Source of the DNA: CAWCKS01 sp963796195
GTDB lineage: Bacteria; Pseudomonadota; Alphaproteobacteria; Rhizobiales; Xanthobacteraceae
Assembly: GCA_963796195.1 (NCBI GenBank)
Contig: CAWCKS010000006.1
Span: 1-64,000 of the forward strand
Reading direction: 5' to 3'
DNA length: 64,000 nt
Part shown: one piece after another, positions 33,220 through 41,915 of the stretch
Layout of the letters: each line of letters opens with the position of its first letter
Numbering within the stretch: position 1 is the stretch's first letter
Translations under genes and position numbers: made by a program
The notes under the pieces: model-generated
Told to the model about the DNA's origin: nothing
What the model saw: the letters and a program-made list of their open reading frames with translations, nothing else
Database searches by the model: none

Positions 33220-34020
33220 AATCGATAGCAACGGCTTGCCGGTCCCGCTTTCTCAATTCTACGCTTGTCGTAATTTTCACTTGACGCAATATATCCGCCT
33301 GGTGTAAAGACCAAATCGTTCCGGTCCACCAGAGGGCGTTGGCTATCGTCGCTTGCGCGGGCCGGATCACGATGGACGCTGACTGCAGCGGGCACGTCAC
33401 GGAGTGATCGTGGGGCGGACGCCGTCGCAGTCCGTGTAGCGATCATGTCAGGCGTGCATGACGGCTGCGGCAGGAGGCGTACGGCGAAGCCGTGTGGTCC
33501 TGGCACCCTAGGCTGGTGCTGAAGTTGCACGAAGGCAAAGTCACTCGACCGGGTGACGAGCCGCAAGGCGTTCGATGCAATGACGGGGGACAGTAGGCCC
33601 CGGGGAGAGCGCGGAATAAGCCGTAAAATCCGTCGTGCAGGGAAAGCCGGATGTTCGGCTAATCCTGTGGTGACTGAAGCTTGCGTACTTTCACACCTTC
33701 GTACGCAAGGCCTCGGGTGCGCTGGCATCCGGCTTTCCCTGCGCCCTCTTTGTCGAGAGAGCGCGAAACTGAGAGCAAAGCTCGGGCAAGACCTGCCGCG
33801 AGACTGATGTTTGCTGTTTGAAAAAGCGACGTACGAAGCGGAATACTGGGCGCCCTGGCTTGCAGCGGGAACGACGTGACCAACACCGCCGCGGCTGCAG
33901 AACAGTCCAGCAAGACGCCGCAAAAATCAGCAGATACGATCGTGCGATCAGTGGCTTAGGCGGCACCGGTGGTCTGCCGCCAAACCTGCACTCCATCCGC
34001 CCTTCACGGATGATCGTCGC
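33220..34020. repeat. non-coding region with a large nested inverted repeat
   Basis: No credible protein is seen; a 259-codon minus-strand frame across it is Arg/Ser/Pro-rich and resembles spurious frames found in repeats. At 33637-33653 and 33726-33742 are perfect 17-bp inverted arms (GCAGGGAAAGCCGGATG / CATCCGGCTTTCCCTGC). Nested inside are perfect 9-bp arms at 33680-33688 and 33701-33709 (CTTGCGTAC / GTACGCAAG). The whole 106-nt block can fold as one structured RNA or DNA cruciform. From memory, related frames are common in Bradyrhizobium, which would make this a dispersed repeat family. Confidence 0.6.
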
Positions 34021-37000
34021 CTAAAGCGTGGTCTTTGGCGCTGGGCGCAAGCCCTTGATCACAGGCAGCGATCCCGTCGGATTCGGATCCACCTTGACCT
34101 CGTCCGGCAACGGCTGGCGCGAAGCGACCTCCGGGAAGCGCATCTTCATCTCGCGCACGAAGCCGTCCAGCGTATCGACCGACGCCGCCATCTTGGCGAT
34201 TGCAATGAACTCCGAGCTGTTCGAGGTCGCAGGCTTGGTTGCCGCGTCGAACGCGGTCTTGTCGGCGCCGTTCTCCATCTTGGCCGCGTATTTCTCGCGC
34301 AGGCGCGCGATGCCGATCGCGTCCTCGGCGAGCGAGTAGCCGATGCCGGCGCGGATGATGTCGCCCTTCTCTTCAGTGGTCAGCGGCTGGAAATCGCGCC
34401 AGCGCTCGCCATAGAGCAATTCGATCTGCTCGGCGGATTCGCGCCAGCGCCTCGCCGCCCAGTAAATGTCCGAGCGCAGCCGGATCACCTCGCGGCCCGA
34501 GAGATTGGAGATGATGTCGAGCGCGAGGTCATGCCGGCCGATGTCGCTCTGTGCCCTCGCCTCGATCAACAGGCGCTGGGTGCGCAGCTCGTTGGCAAGG
34601 TCGCCGATCCGGGTCTCGCGCAGCACGCCGATCGCGCGGTCCGGCTTGCGGTTCATCAGGTAGATCATGGCAAGGCGCGAGGCGACTTGCGCGCGCGCCG
34701 CGCCGTCGAGGCGGCGATCGATCTGGTACTGCAGGAGCTCAGCGGCCTGGTCGAGCAGGTCGACCGACACCAGCCGGTCGGCAAGGCGGCGGATCAGCTC
34801 GTCGCCACGGCGGCCGATCGGCGTCAGCTCGCTGAACTCGTAGAACAGCGCGAGCGCATCGACCGGCGGCAGGTCTTCGCCCTTGGGGCTCAGGAAGATG
34901 TCCGCATACAGCGCCGACGCCGCATCCTGCATCTGCCGCGACGGCTCGGAATTCGGCTGCAATTTGGTGGCCGACCGCGCCACCATCAGCGCATCGCGGT
35001 AGCGGCCGAGATCGGCATACTTTTGCGACAGCAGCTGCAGCGCGCGGACCTCGGTGGAGTTGCCGCGCCAGGTCATGGCAAGCGTCTCGAGGCTGGCAAG
35101 CTCCTCGTCGGGCGTGATCTCCTTGCGCTTCTGGCGCAGCGCGATCTCGTCGACCTTGGCTTCCGCGGCTGAAATCCGGTCGGTGGAGTCGATGGCGAGC
35201 TGATACTCGCTGAGCGCATCCTTGTCCTTGCCGAGCGCTTCGTTCATCCGGCCACGCAGCACCGCGAGCTGGGGCTGCATCGCCTCCGGTACGGTGATCA
35301 CTTCGAGCTCGCTCAGGCGGTTGGTGACGCCGCTATAGTCGCGGGTCTCGAGTGCAGCACGCGCTTCGTCGGCGATCACGATGCGCTGCAGCTCGACTGG
35401 AAGCGCGCCGATCGCGAACTCCACGCCCTTGAACTTCTCCCGTGCAGTGCTCCAGTTGTGCAGGCGCGTGTAAGCGACGGCTTTCCAGAGCTGCGAGTCG
35501 TAGCCGGCGCCGATCACCGGATTGTTCAGTTCGGCGAGCCCGTCGTCGGGGTTGCCGGCGAGAATATTGGCGACCGCATGCAGCACCAGCGCAGTGACAT
35601 CATCGGCTGCGGGCTTTGCCTCCGCGAACAGCGCATTCAGCACCCCGCGCGCCTCCGGATAGAAGCCGCGCGCAAAATAGAAGCGGGCGAGATCGGTATG
35701 CGTCGTCACGCGCTTGTCGCCGACCGACATGGCTGCAGCGCTCGTCAGCTCGTCCTGGCGGGCGATGAAATTCGGCCCGCGATCGAGACGCCACGCCGCG
35801 AGATCGAAGACCGGGCGCACCGCCGTCGCCGCCCGGCCGTCCGCGGTCTCGGCGGCCGACAGGGTCAGGCCGCCAGGCCGGCCCACGGTCACCTTGTCGG
35901 CCGCTATCTCGATCTGCAGGTCGTCGGAATTCTGGTGCAACACGATGCCCTGCGCCGAGGCCAGGAACGAGAAGTCGACGAAGTTCTGCGACTTGATGAA
36001 ACCACGCGGCGGCAGCGCCGATGTGACCGCCGTGAAGGCGTCGCCGGTTTCGGGATCGGTAAATTTCAGGACGCGGCTGGCCCCTGATATCGGCACTGAT
36101 ACGGTCGCACGCGAGCGTTCGGCGATGTTGCGCATGCTGGCCAGCGGCTGCGGCAGCGATTGCGAGGTGTCGGAGATGTCCAGGATCCAGGCATTGCCGT
36201 CGGCCGTGACGTCGGCAAGCTGCGGCCGGTTGAGGCGGAGCCGGATGGCGCGGCCGCCGTCGAGGGGCAGCGCGGTGACATCGCGCACGAGGCCGGTCGC
36301 CTCCTTCGCGACGGCCGCAAAATTGATCGGCGCATCGCCGTCGAACAAGAGCCAGATGGCGTCGTCGCGCGCGAAGACTGCACCTGCCGTCGGCGCCGCG
36401 AACGGAACAAAGATATGAAGGTTGCCGAGGCTGCGCTTGGCCTGCACGACCAGCGCGTCCTTGTCGTCGGCCGCCGGTTCGGCCGCCGCGACGGGCGGAT
36501 GATCGAGCGGAACCTTGACTTCGAGCGGCGGCCATTCGGCGGCCGGGGCGCGGCCTTCAATGCCTTGCGGCGGTGCTTCGACCTTGCGCGCAGGCAAGGC
36601 AGGTGGCGGCGGCATCTCGGCCTTACGCTCCGGAGCAGTGGCAGCCGGTGGCGGCGCTTCGGCCTTGAGCTCGGGAGCGGCTGCAGCCGGCGGCGGCACT
36701 TCGGCCTTGCGCTCGGGAGCGGGACCGGAGGGCGGCGGCGTCACCGCCACCGGCTTTTCCGCCGCCGGTGCTTCGGTTTTGTGTTCGGAGGCAACTGCCG
36801 TCTGCGGCACCGCGACCTCGGGCTTTGCCGCCGGCTCCGGTGGCTTCTCGGCGGTTACCGGCGCCGGTTTGGCCGGCGCCTCGAGCTGGGCCGCAGCCTT
36901 TGCCTTGTCCTCAGGCTCGAAGCCGATATCGACCACATAGGTCTTCTCTTCGCGAAAGGCGTGAACGTCGACGTTGCCGACCAGATCGAAGGTAACGACG

Positions 37001-37752
37001 GTCGCGTCGCCCTTAATCTGCTGTGCGATCGACTTGACGTTATTGGCATCGATGACCTGCGCGTCGGCGAGATCGAAAGTCAGCGTGGAGTTGAAATTCA
37101 GGGTGAGCTGATCGCTGTTGAGAATTGTCGATACGCCAGTGGCTTCGGGCAATTCAAAGACGTAACGCACGAAGGTCGGCTGGCGCGACGCCTTGACGCG
37201 CACCGGCGGTTTCTTCTGCGCCGCGGCGTCCGCCTTCTGCTGGCGCAACAGTTGCTCGGCCTCCCGCGCGCGCGCCGCGAGCTCCTTGATCACATCCTGC
37301 GGCAGCCCCGGAGGCAGGCCGCTCCACGTTTCGGGCAAGAGGTCGATGAACAGTCGCTCGCCTGCCGCCATGACATTCGGAGTCACCTTGCGCGCCAGTG
37401 CAAGGCGAATGGCCGTGCCGTCGGGATCGAGGCGCGCCGAGCTCACATAGTCCGGCAGGGCTTCGCCGAGTTTCTCGACGCCGACGTCGACCGGCTTCTT
37501 GAAGTGAATGATGAGGATCGTGCCGGCAAGACGAACGTCAGCCTGAACGTCGGTCTGCAACTTGATGAGAAGCCGCGCGTAATCGCCGGGATTGGTCAGC
37601 GTCGCCTCGCCGCGCACGGGATCGGCATGCGCCGGCGCTGTCGTGACGGCCGTCAACGCAATCGCAGCGAGCGCGCCGCGCAGGCAACGACCGAGCCGGC
37701 CGTGCCCGAGGGCACGTGCCAGCAGCGATGCATCGCCCCCGGTCGTCCGCAT
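34021..37752 (-). CDS. large secreted TPR-repeat protein of the flagellar cluster
   Basis: Intact 1243 residues. Signal peptide GALAAIALTAVTTAPAHA-DPVRG. Residues about 45-270 contain two beta-rich blocks (ARLLIKLQTDVQADVRLAGTILIIHF; FVRYVFELPEATGVSTILNSDQLTLNF) reminiscent of AMIN domains. Residues about 290-430 are a Pro/Ala/Glu/Lys linker with imperfect repeats (APERKAEVPPPAAA, APELKAEAPPPAAT, APERKAEMPPPP). A third beta-rich block follows, and the second half is helical TPR (LARFYFARGFYPEARGVLNALF, ALVVARS-type repeats). Probably periplasmic, with a scaffolding role for the motor; the exact function is unknown. It follows motE in the fliL operon, with its own CtrA box 71 bases upstream. 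Confidence 0.8.
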   Translation of the reverse strand: MRTTGGDASLLARALGHGRLGRCLRGALAAIALTAVTTAPAHADPVRGEATLTNPGDYARLLIKLQTDVQADVRLAGTILIIHFKKPVDVGVEKLGEALPDYVSSARLDPDGTAIRLALARKVTPNVMAAGERLFIDLLPETWSGLPPGLPQDVIKELAARAREAEQLLRQQKADAAAQKKPPVRVKASRQPTFVRYVFELPEATGVSTILNSDQLTLNFNSTLTFDLADAQVIDANNVKSIAQQIKGDATVVTFDLVGNVDVHAFREEKTYVVDIGFEPEDKAKAAAQLEAPAKPAPVTAEKPPEPAAKPEVAVPQTAVASEHKTEAPAAEKPVAVTPPPSGPAPERKAEVPPPAAAAPELKAEAPPPAATAPERKAEMPPPPALPARKVEAPPQGIEGRAPAAEWPPLEVKVPLDHPPVAAAEPAADDKDALVVQAKRSLGNLHIFVPFAAPTAGAVFARDDAIWLLFDGDAPINFAAVAKEATGLVRDVTALPLDGGRAIRLRLNRPQLADVTADGNAWILDISDTSQSLPQPLASMRNIAERSRATVSVPISGASRVLKFTDPETGDAFTAVTSALPPRGFIKSQNFVDFSFLASAQGIVLHQNSDDLQIEIAADKVTVGRPGGLTLSAAETADGRAATAVRPVFDLAAWRLDRGPNFIARQDELTSAAAMSVGDKRVTTHTDLARFYFARGFYPEARGVLNALFAEAKPAADDVTALVLHAVANILAGNPDDGLAELNNPVIGAGYDSQLWKAVAYTRLHNWSTAREKFKGVEFAIGALPVELQRIVIADEARAALETRDYSGVTNRLSELEVITVPEAMQPQLAVLRGRMNEALGKDKDALSEYQLAIDSTDRISAAEAKVDEIALRQKRKEITPDEELASLETLAMTWRGNSTEVRALQLLSQKYADLGRYRDALMVARSATKLQPNSEPSRQMQDAASALYADIFLSPKGEDLPPVDALALFYEFSELTPIGRRGDELIRRLADRLVSVDLLDQAAELLQYQIDRRLDGAARAQVASRLAMIYLMNRKPDRAIGVLRETRIGDLANELRTQRLLIEARAQSDIGRHDLALDIISNLSGREVIRLRSDIYWAARRWRESAEQIELLYGERWRDFQPLTTEEKGDIIRAGIGYSLAEDAIGIARLREKYAAKMENGADKTAFDAATKPATSNSSEFIAIAKMAASVDTLDGFVREMKMRFPEVASRQPLPDEVKVDPNPTGSLPVIKGLRPAPKTTL

Positions 37753-37822
37753 ATTCAGTTTCTCCGGACCGGCTGCATCGCGCGGAGCCCTTATGGTCCA
37801 GTTCGACGGTAATTTTGCGCGT

Positions 37823-37837
37823 TTAAGGAGCTGTTAA
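37823..37837. promoter_or_regulatory. CtrA box upstream of the TPR gene
   Basis: Perfect TTAA-N7-TTAA with spacer GGAGCTG, in the 87-bp gap between motE and the TPR gene. It suggests separate CtrA-linked transcription of the TPR gene in addition to read-through from fliL-motE. Confidence 0.65.
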
Positions 37838-37839
37838 CG

Positions 37840-38625
37840 TCATTGCTGATTTGCCGCCTTTGCCATCGGCCGGCCTTCGATCTTGGGTAGGTCGCTCGCC
37901 GGCGCAGCCTCGTCCCCGCCCGAGCGGCGGGCCAATTCGACTGTCAGCTTCTGGGCGGCATCCGGCTGCATTTGCGCCAACACGTCCGAAACCTTCTGCG
38001 GCTTCATGTGGCTCGCGATGTCGATCAGCACGGTCATATCGAGCCGATCGAAGATCCTGGCGGCATCCTTCGGCTTCATGTTCTCGTACATGGTCACGAT
38101 GCCCTTGAACCGCTCGGCGTCGGCGTCGTCCTTCTGGTGGGTCGCAGCAGTGATCCGGGTCTCGACGCCTTTCAGCTCCTCAACCTTGGCCTCGATGCGC
38201 TGTTCGTGCGCCTTCAAAAGGCTTTCGCGAATCTCGAGCTCGCGAGCCCGCGAATCCAGTTCCTGACGTCGCGCCTGCAGGCGCTCCAGCACCGCGCGCT
38301 CCGATGCCGACGGCGCGGGCGCCTGCGCGACAAGAGTCGTCTCCTGCACGGCCTCGCCAGGGCTTCGGCCGGTCGGCGCCTCCTCGGTCGCCTTGGGTTT
38401 TTCGACCGAGGCGGTCATCTCGGCGGCCGCCTGCTCGAACTTGGTCGGCGACCGGCCGCTCGGAAAGTTGAACATTTGCTCAGCCCACGACTGCCGGCCG
38501 GGCTCAACATCATCGCGGAACACGTAGCCGCCGTTGAGAAAAATCGCCGCGACCTTGATCACCGCGAAACAGGTGATCGCCACCAACACCAGCGGTATCA
38601 GGCGAAAGTCGCGGAGGAATTTCAT
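37840..38625 (-). CDS. motE: MotE family protein
   Basis: 261 residues. One N-terminal TM helix (LIPLVLVAITCFAVIKVAAIFL), a Pro/Thr/Glu-rich stretch, a coiled coil (about 105-165: ERAVLERLQARRQELDSRARELEIRESLLKAHEQRIEAKVEELKGVETRI) and an MgtE-N-like end (YENMKPKDAARIFDRLDMTVLIDIASHMKPQKVSDVLAQMQPDAAQKLTVELARR). MotE is a periplasmic chaperone of the motor protein MotC in Sinorhizobium; MgtE-N-like helices occur also in FliG. ATG 38625 overlaps the stop of the DUF6468 gene by four bases. Confidence 0.88.
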   Translation of the reverse strand: MKFLRDFRLIPLVLVAITCFAVIKVAAIFLNGGYVFRDDVEPGRQSWAEQMFNFPSGRSPTKFEQAAAEMTASVEKPKATEEAPTGRSPGEAVQETTLVAQAPAPSASERAVLERLQARRQELDSRARELEIRESLLKAHEQRIEAKVEELKGVETRITAATHQKDDADAERFKGIVTMYENMKPKDAARIFDRLDMTVLIDIASHMKPQKVSDVLAQMQPDAAQKLTVELARRSGGDEAAPASDLPKIEGRPMAKAANQQ

Positions 38626-39056
38626 GCCGCAAGACCATTCGCCTTGCGGCGATCGGCGAAGGCCTGCGCCGCCGCGGCGATCGACTTCGCTGGTTTTGCG
38701 TCCTTAGTGGCCTCGACCGGCGCGGCAGGTCGCGCCGCAAGGGCTATGCGCGACAGCCGGTGCAACACTTCCTCGCCAACGAGCGTCTGCTTCTTCAGGC
38801 GGTCGCTCATCTCGTTCGCCATCGCAAGCTGAGCGCCGAGGTTCTGGTCACAATCGCGGACTGTCAACTTCAGGCCACCAATCGCGCGCTCGGCGATCTC
38901 GGTTGCGGTGATCAGTTCGCCGATCGTCGCCTTCAGCGATTGTTCGTCGGCTTTCAAGCGCTTGAGCCGCTTGTTTAACAGCATGCAGTAGCCGATCGTC
39001 AGCAGCAGCAGTGCCGCCACCAGAGTCTCGACAATCAATCCGGTCGCGTGGCTCAC
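38622..39056 (-). CDS. DUF6468 protein of the flagellar operon
   Basis: 144 residues: one N-terminal TM (GLIVETLVAALLLLTIGYCMLL), then a helical coiled-coil region (LNKRLKRLKADEQSLKATIGELITATEIAERAIGGLKLTV...LGAQLAMANEMSDRL) and an Ala/Lys/Pro-rich tail. This matches DUF6468, which I know from alphaproteobacterial flagellar loci, of unknown role. It overlaps fliM and motE by four bases on either side, so translational coupling is likely. Confidence 0.82.
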   Translation of the reverse strand: MSHATGLIVETLVAALLLLTIGYCMLLNKRLKRLKADEQSLKATIGELITATEIAERAIGGLKLTVRDCDQNLGAQLAMANEMSDRLKKQTLVGEEVLHRLSRIALAARPAAPVEATKDAKPAKSIAAAAQAFADRRKANGLAA

Positions 39057-40252
39057 GTTGCCTCCATCATCTTGGTCGTCTCATCCGCCTTCTCGAACAT
39101 CGCGAGCGTCGTGTGCGGCTTGCGCAACGGCTTGGCGACCCGGATCGCCACCCGATCGCCGACCCGGCCCATCCGCCCTTCGGTCAGCGTGACCTCGCCG
39201 CAGCGCACGGCGACCAACGTATCGGCGCGGATGTCGAGCGGCAGCGTGTCGCCGACCTCGAGCGACATCAGCCGGCGCAGCGGAATCTCGGCTTCGTAGA
39301 GCACGGCGTCGACCGCAATCTGCGCCTGGCCGATTTCAGTGGCGAGGTGGCTCTCCCAGATCGGATCACGGCCGAATTTTTCGCCCATGAACATCTGCAG
39401 CAGCACACCGCGGATCGGCTCGATCGTCGCGTAGGGCAGCAACAGTTCGACGTTGCCACCGCGGTCTTCCATGTCGATGCGCAGGCGCACCAGAATGGCG
39501 GCGTTGGCCGGACGCGTGATCGCGGCAAAGCGCGGGTTGGTCTCGAGCCGGTCGATCGTCAGCGTGACCGGTGATAGCGGCCGAAACGCCTGCTCGGCAT
39601 CCGCAAGAACGACCTCGATCAAGCGCTTGACGAGATTGGTTTCAATTGTGGTGTAGGGCCTGCCTTCGATGCGCAGGGAGGTCTGGCCGCGGCGGCCGCC
39701 GAGCAGCACGTCGATCATCGAATAGATCAGGCTGGAGTCGACGGTGGCGAGGCCGAAATTCTCCCACTCCTCGGCCTTGAACACGGCGAGCACCGCCGGC
39801 AGCGGGATCGAGTTCATATAATCGCCGAACCGCACCGAAGTGATGCGGTCGAGCGACACTTCGACGTTGTCGGAGGTGAAGTTGCGCAGGGATGTCGTCA
39901 TCAGCCGCACCAGGCGGTCGAAGACGATTTCCAGCATCGGCAGACGCTCGTAGGAGACCATCGCCGAGTCGATGATCGCCCGGATGCCGGAGTTGTCGTC
40001 GAGACTGACCTCGCCGACGCTGAAGCCGAGCAGATTGTCGATTTCCTCCTGCGACAGCACGCGCTCGCCGGAGGCCTTCGACGACATGTTGCGGCTGCCG
40101 TCGTCGACCATGGCGGCCCATTGCTCGGCCATGGTCTCGGAGAGTTCGTTGGCGGCGGCTTCAGCGGCTGCAGCTGCCGGGTCTTCGGAGTCGAGCGACG
40201 CGCCCCATTGTTCGGCTAGCGCGTCCTGGTCGACATTGTCGCCTGGTGCCAT
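39053..40252 (-). CDS. fliM: flagellar motor switch protein FliM
   Basis: Intact 399 residues. The CheY-binding motif LSQEEIDNLLGF sits at about residue 65, after an unusually long acidic N-terminus (TMAEQWAAMVDD-type repeats, twice AEQW). The middle domain has MLEIVFDRLVRLMTTSLRNFTSDNVEVSL, GDYMNSIPLPAVLAVFKAEEWENFGLATVDSSLIYSMIDVLLGG; the C-terminal SpoA-like domain has EAEIPLRRLMSLEVGDTLPLDI. FliM is the C-ring component that receives CheY-P. A start at Met55 would give a more usual N-terminus. It lies 40 bases after fliL. Confidence 0.96.
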   Translation of the reverse strand: MAPGDNVDQDALAEQWGASLDSEDPAAAAAEAAANELSETMAEQWAAMVDDGSRNMSSKASGERVLSQEEIDNLLGFSVGEVSLDDNSGIRAIIDSAMVSYERLPMLEIVFDRLVRLMTTSLRNFTSDNVEVSLDRITSVRFGDYMNSIPLPAVLAVFKAEEWENFGLATVDSSLIYSMIDVLLGGRRGQTSLRIEGRPYTTIETNLVKRLIEVVLADAEQAFRPLSPVTLTIDRLETNPRFAAITRPANAAILVRLRIDMEDRGGNVELLLPYATIEPIRGVLLQMFMGEKFGRDPIWESHLATEIGQAQIAVDAVLYEAEIPLRRLMSLEVGDTLPLDIRADTLVAVRCGEVTLTEGRMGRVGDRVAIRVAKPLRKPHTTLAMFEKADETTKMMEAT

Positions 40253-40292
40253 TTTGCTTAGTGCCCCACTTCCGAAGTCCGTCTCAAGTGAT

Positions 40293-40787
40293 TCACTGGA
40301 CCAGGATTTCCTTGAACAGCACCGCGTTCACCTGCTTCGGCGAGATCGCGGCGTTGACGCGTCGCGTCAGCTCTTCCTTCAGGCGAAACATTCCGGCCGA
40401 GCCGTTGAGATCGGAGGGCCTGAGCTCGCGCAGATAGGTCTGGAAGATATCCATCACGCGCGGCAGCACCGGCTGGATCTCCGCGACCAGCGGCTGGTCC
40501 TTCACCTCGAGCACGATCTTGACCTTGAGGTATTGCGTCCGCTCGCCGGCGCCGGCCGCCATGTTGACCATGACGTCAGGCACATCCATGAACACCGTCG
40601 GCTTCGCGGCCGCGACCTCCTCGGTCTTCGCGTCGTGCTTCTTGTTGAAGAACACGAGATAGCCGCCGACACCACCGAGCAGGAGCACCAGCGCGGCCGA
40701 CACGATGATGATGAGCTTGCGTTTGCTGCCAGTCGGCGCGCCGCCCTCCTCGCCTTCGACCGCTTCGGCCTGTTCGCTGTCAGCCAT
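40293..40787 (-). CDS. fliL: flagellar basal body-associated protein FliL
   Basis: 164 residues from MADSEQAEAVEGEEGG. One TM (KLIIIVSAALVLLLGGVGGYLVFF) and a periplasmic domain (TVFMDVPDVMVNMAAGAGERTQYLKVKIVLEV, VLPRVMDIFQTYLRELRPSDLNGSAGMFRLKEELTRRVN, KQVNAVLFKEILVQ) are typical of FliL, which surrounds the stator. The start at 40787 has AGGAA just upstream. First gene of the leftward operon fliL-fliM-DUF6468-motE-TPR. Confidence 0.95.
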   Translation of the reverse strand: MADSEQAEAVEGEEGGAPTGSKRKLIIIVSAALVLLLGGVGGYLVFFNKKHDAKTEEVAAAKPTVFMDVPDVMVNMAAGAGERTQYLKVKIVLEVKDQPLVAEIQPVLPRVMDIFQTYLRELRPSDLNGSAGMFRLKEELTRRVNAAISPKQVNAVLFKEILVQ

Positions 40788-41016
40788 TTCCTGCCTGCCC
40801 GTTGTGGATCGGGCGCCGCGGCGCAAGGCGTCTCACGGAAGGAATCCCGGCGCTCCGATGTTCCTCGACGCTAGGTCCGTATGGTTAACGGAATCTTTCT
40901 TCCTGGCCGGATGTGGGAAAATTTTGCCGATCAGACATGGTCAATGAACCGTTATTGCCGCCCGCTCGATCGCAGATATCTCATCCAATTTATTGAAAAA
41001 TAATCGCTTTTTTCGA

Positions 41017-41032
41017 TGGCACGGCTTTCGCT
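41017..41032 (+). promoter_or_regulatory. sigma-54-type promoter of flgF operon
   Basis: TGGCACGGCTTTCGCT matches TGGCACG-N4-TTGC at every consensus position except one (TCGC), with GG and GC at the correct 10-base spacing. It is 103 bases upstream of flgF. The same variant -12 element occurs before flgI at 47043. Dependence on RpoN is inferred from the match. Confidence 0.75.
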
Positions 41033-41134
41033 TTTGATCCCCCGAGCCGCGGCTTGGGAGAGCCGCAATCGAGGGGAATGCGAAGGGCCTGTGGGAGGGC
41101 TGATCGGATTCCTCAATTCAGGGGAGCAGCGACG

Positions 41135-41902
41135 ATGGACAACACGCTTCTCGTCGGATTGTCGAAACAGGTTGCGCTCGAGCGGCAGCTCGACGTGATC
41201 GCCAACAACATCGCCAACGTCAACACGTCGGGGTTCAAGGCCGAGAAATCGCTGTTCGAAGAATACCTGAACTCGAACGCGCATGAGGATAACTTCGTCG
41301 GTGCCGACCGCCGGGTCAGCTTCGTGCAGGACCGCGCCACCTGGCATGATCTCGCCCAAGGGCCGACGCAGCTGACCAACAACCCGCTTGATCTGGTCAT
41401 CGACGGCGATGGCTTTCTTGCGGTACAGGCGCAGGGCGGCGAGCGCTACACCCGCAACGGCTCGTTGCAGATCAATAACGTCGGACAGCTCGTCACAATG
41501 GACGGCAACATCGTGCTCGGCACCGGCGGGCCGATCACGCTGCAGCCCGGCGACAGCGATCTGACGGTGTCCGGCGACGGCACCGTGACGGTGCGAGAAG
41601 CAGGCAATCCGCAAGCCGATTCGATTCGCGGCAAGATTCGAATCGTCAGTTTCGACGCGGCGCAGCAACTCGTGAAGAGCGGATCGAACCTGTTCTCGGC
41701 GCCGGCCGGCGTCACCGCAGCCCAGACCACGACGAGCCGCATTATCCAGGGCGCGATCGAGAAATCCAACGTCAGCTCGGTCGGCGAGATGACGAAGATG
41801 CTCGAAGTCACGCGCACCTACACCAACATCGCGCAGATCATGCAGCAGCAGAACGACCTGCAGAAGTCATCGATCGACCGCCTCGCCGAAATCCCGGCCT
41901 AA
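41135..41902 (+). CDS. flgF: flagellar proximal rod protein FlgF
   Basis: Intact 255 residues from MDNTLLVGLSKQVALERQLDVIANNIANVNTSGFKAEKSLFEEYL; GGGGAG lies 9-14 bases upstream. The D1-like middle has NNPLDLVIDGDGFLAVQAQGGERYTRNGSLQI, and the C-terminus is VGEMTKMLEVTRTYTNIAQIMQQQNDLQKSSIDRLAEI. FlgF is a rod subunit exported through the type III apparatus. First gene of flgF-flgG-flgA-flgH, preceded by a sigma-54-type site. Confidence 0.96.
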   Translation: MDNTLLVGLSKQVALERQLDVIANNIANVNTSGFKAEKSLFEEYLNSNAHEDNFVGADRRVSFVQDRATWHDLAQGPTQLTNNPLDLVIDGDGFLAVQAQGGERYTRNGSLQINNVGQLVTMDGNIVLGTGGPITLQPGDSDLTVSGDGTVTVREAGNPQADSIRGKIRIVSFDAAQQLVKSGSNLFSAPAGVTAAQTTTSRIIQGAIEKSNVSSVGEMTKMLEVTRTYTNIAQIMQQQNDLQKSSIDRLAEIPA

Positions 41903-41915
41903 GGAGCACCAGACC

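Noticed and set aside
33144..33923. 259-codon minus-strand frame in the repeat region
   Set aside because: Arg/Ser/Pro-rich, no domain, and it reads straight through a perfect nested inverted repeat; typical spurious frame of a repeat.
36160..37812. 550-codon plus-strand frame across the TPR gene
   Set aside because: Antisense to a signal-peptide-bearing TPR protein; Arg/Gly repeats only.
40885..40899. CtrA-like TTAA-N7-TTTC between fliL and flgF
   Set aside because: Two mismatches in the second half-site; too weak to list as a site.
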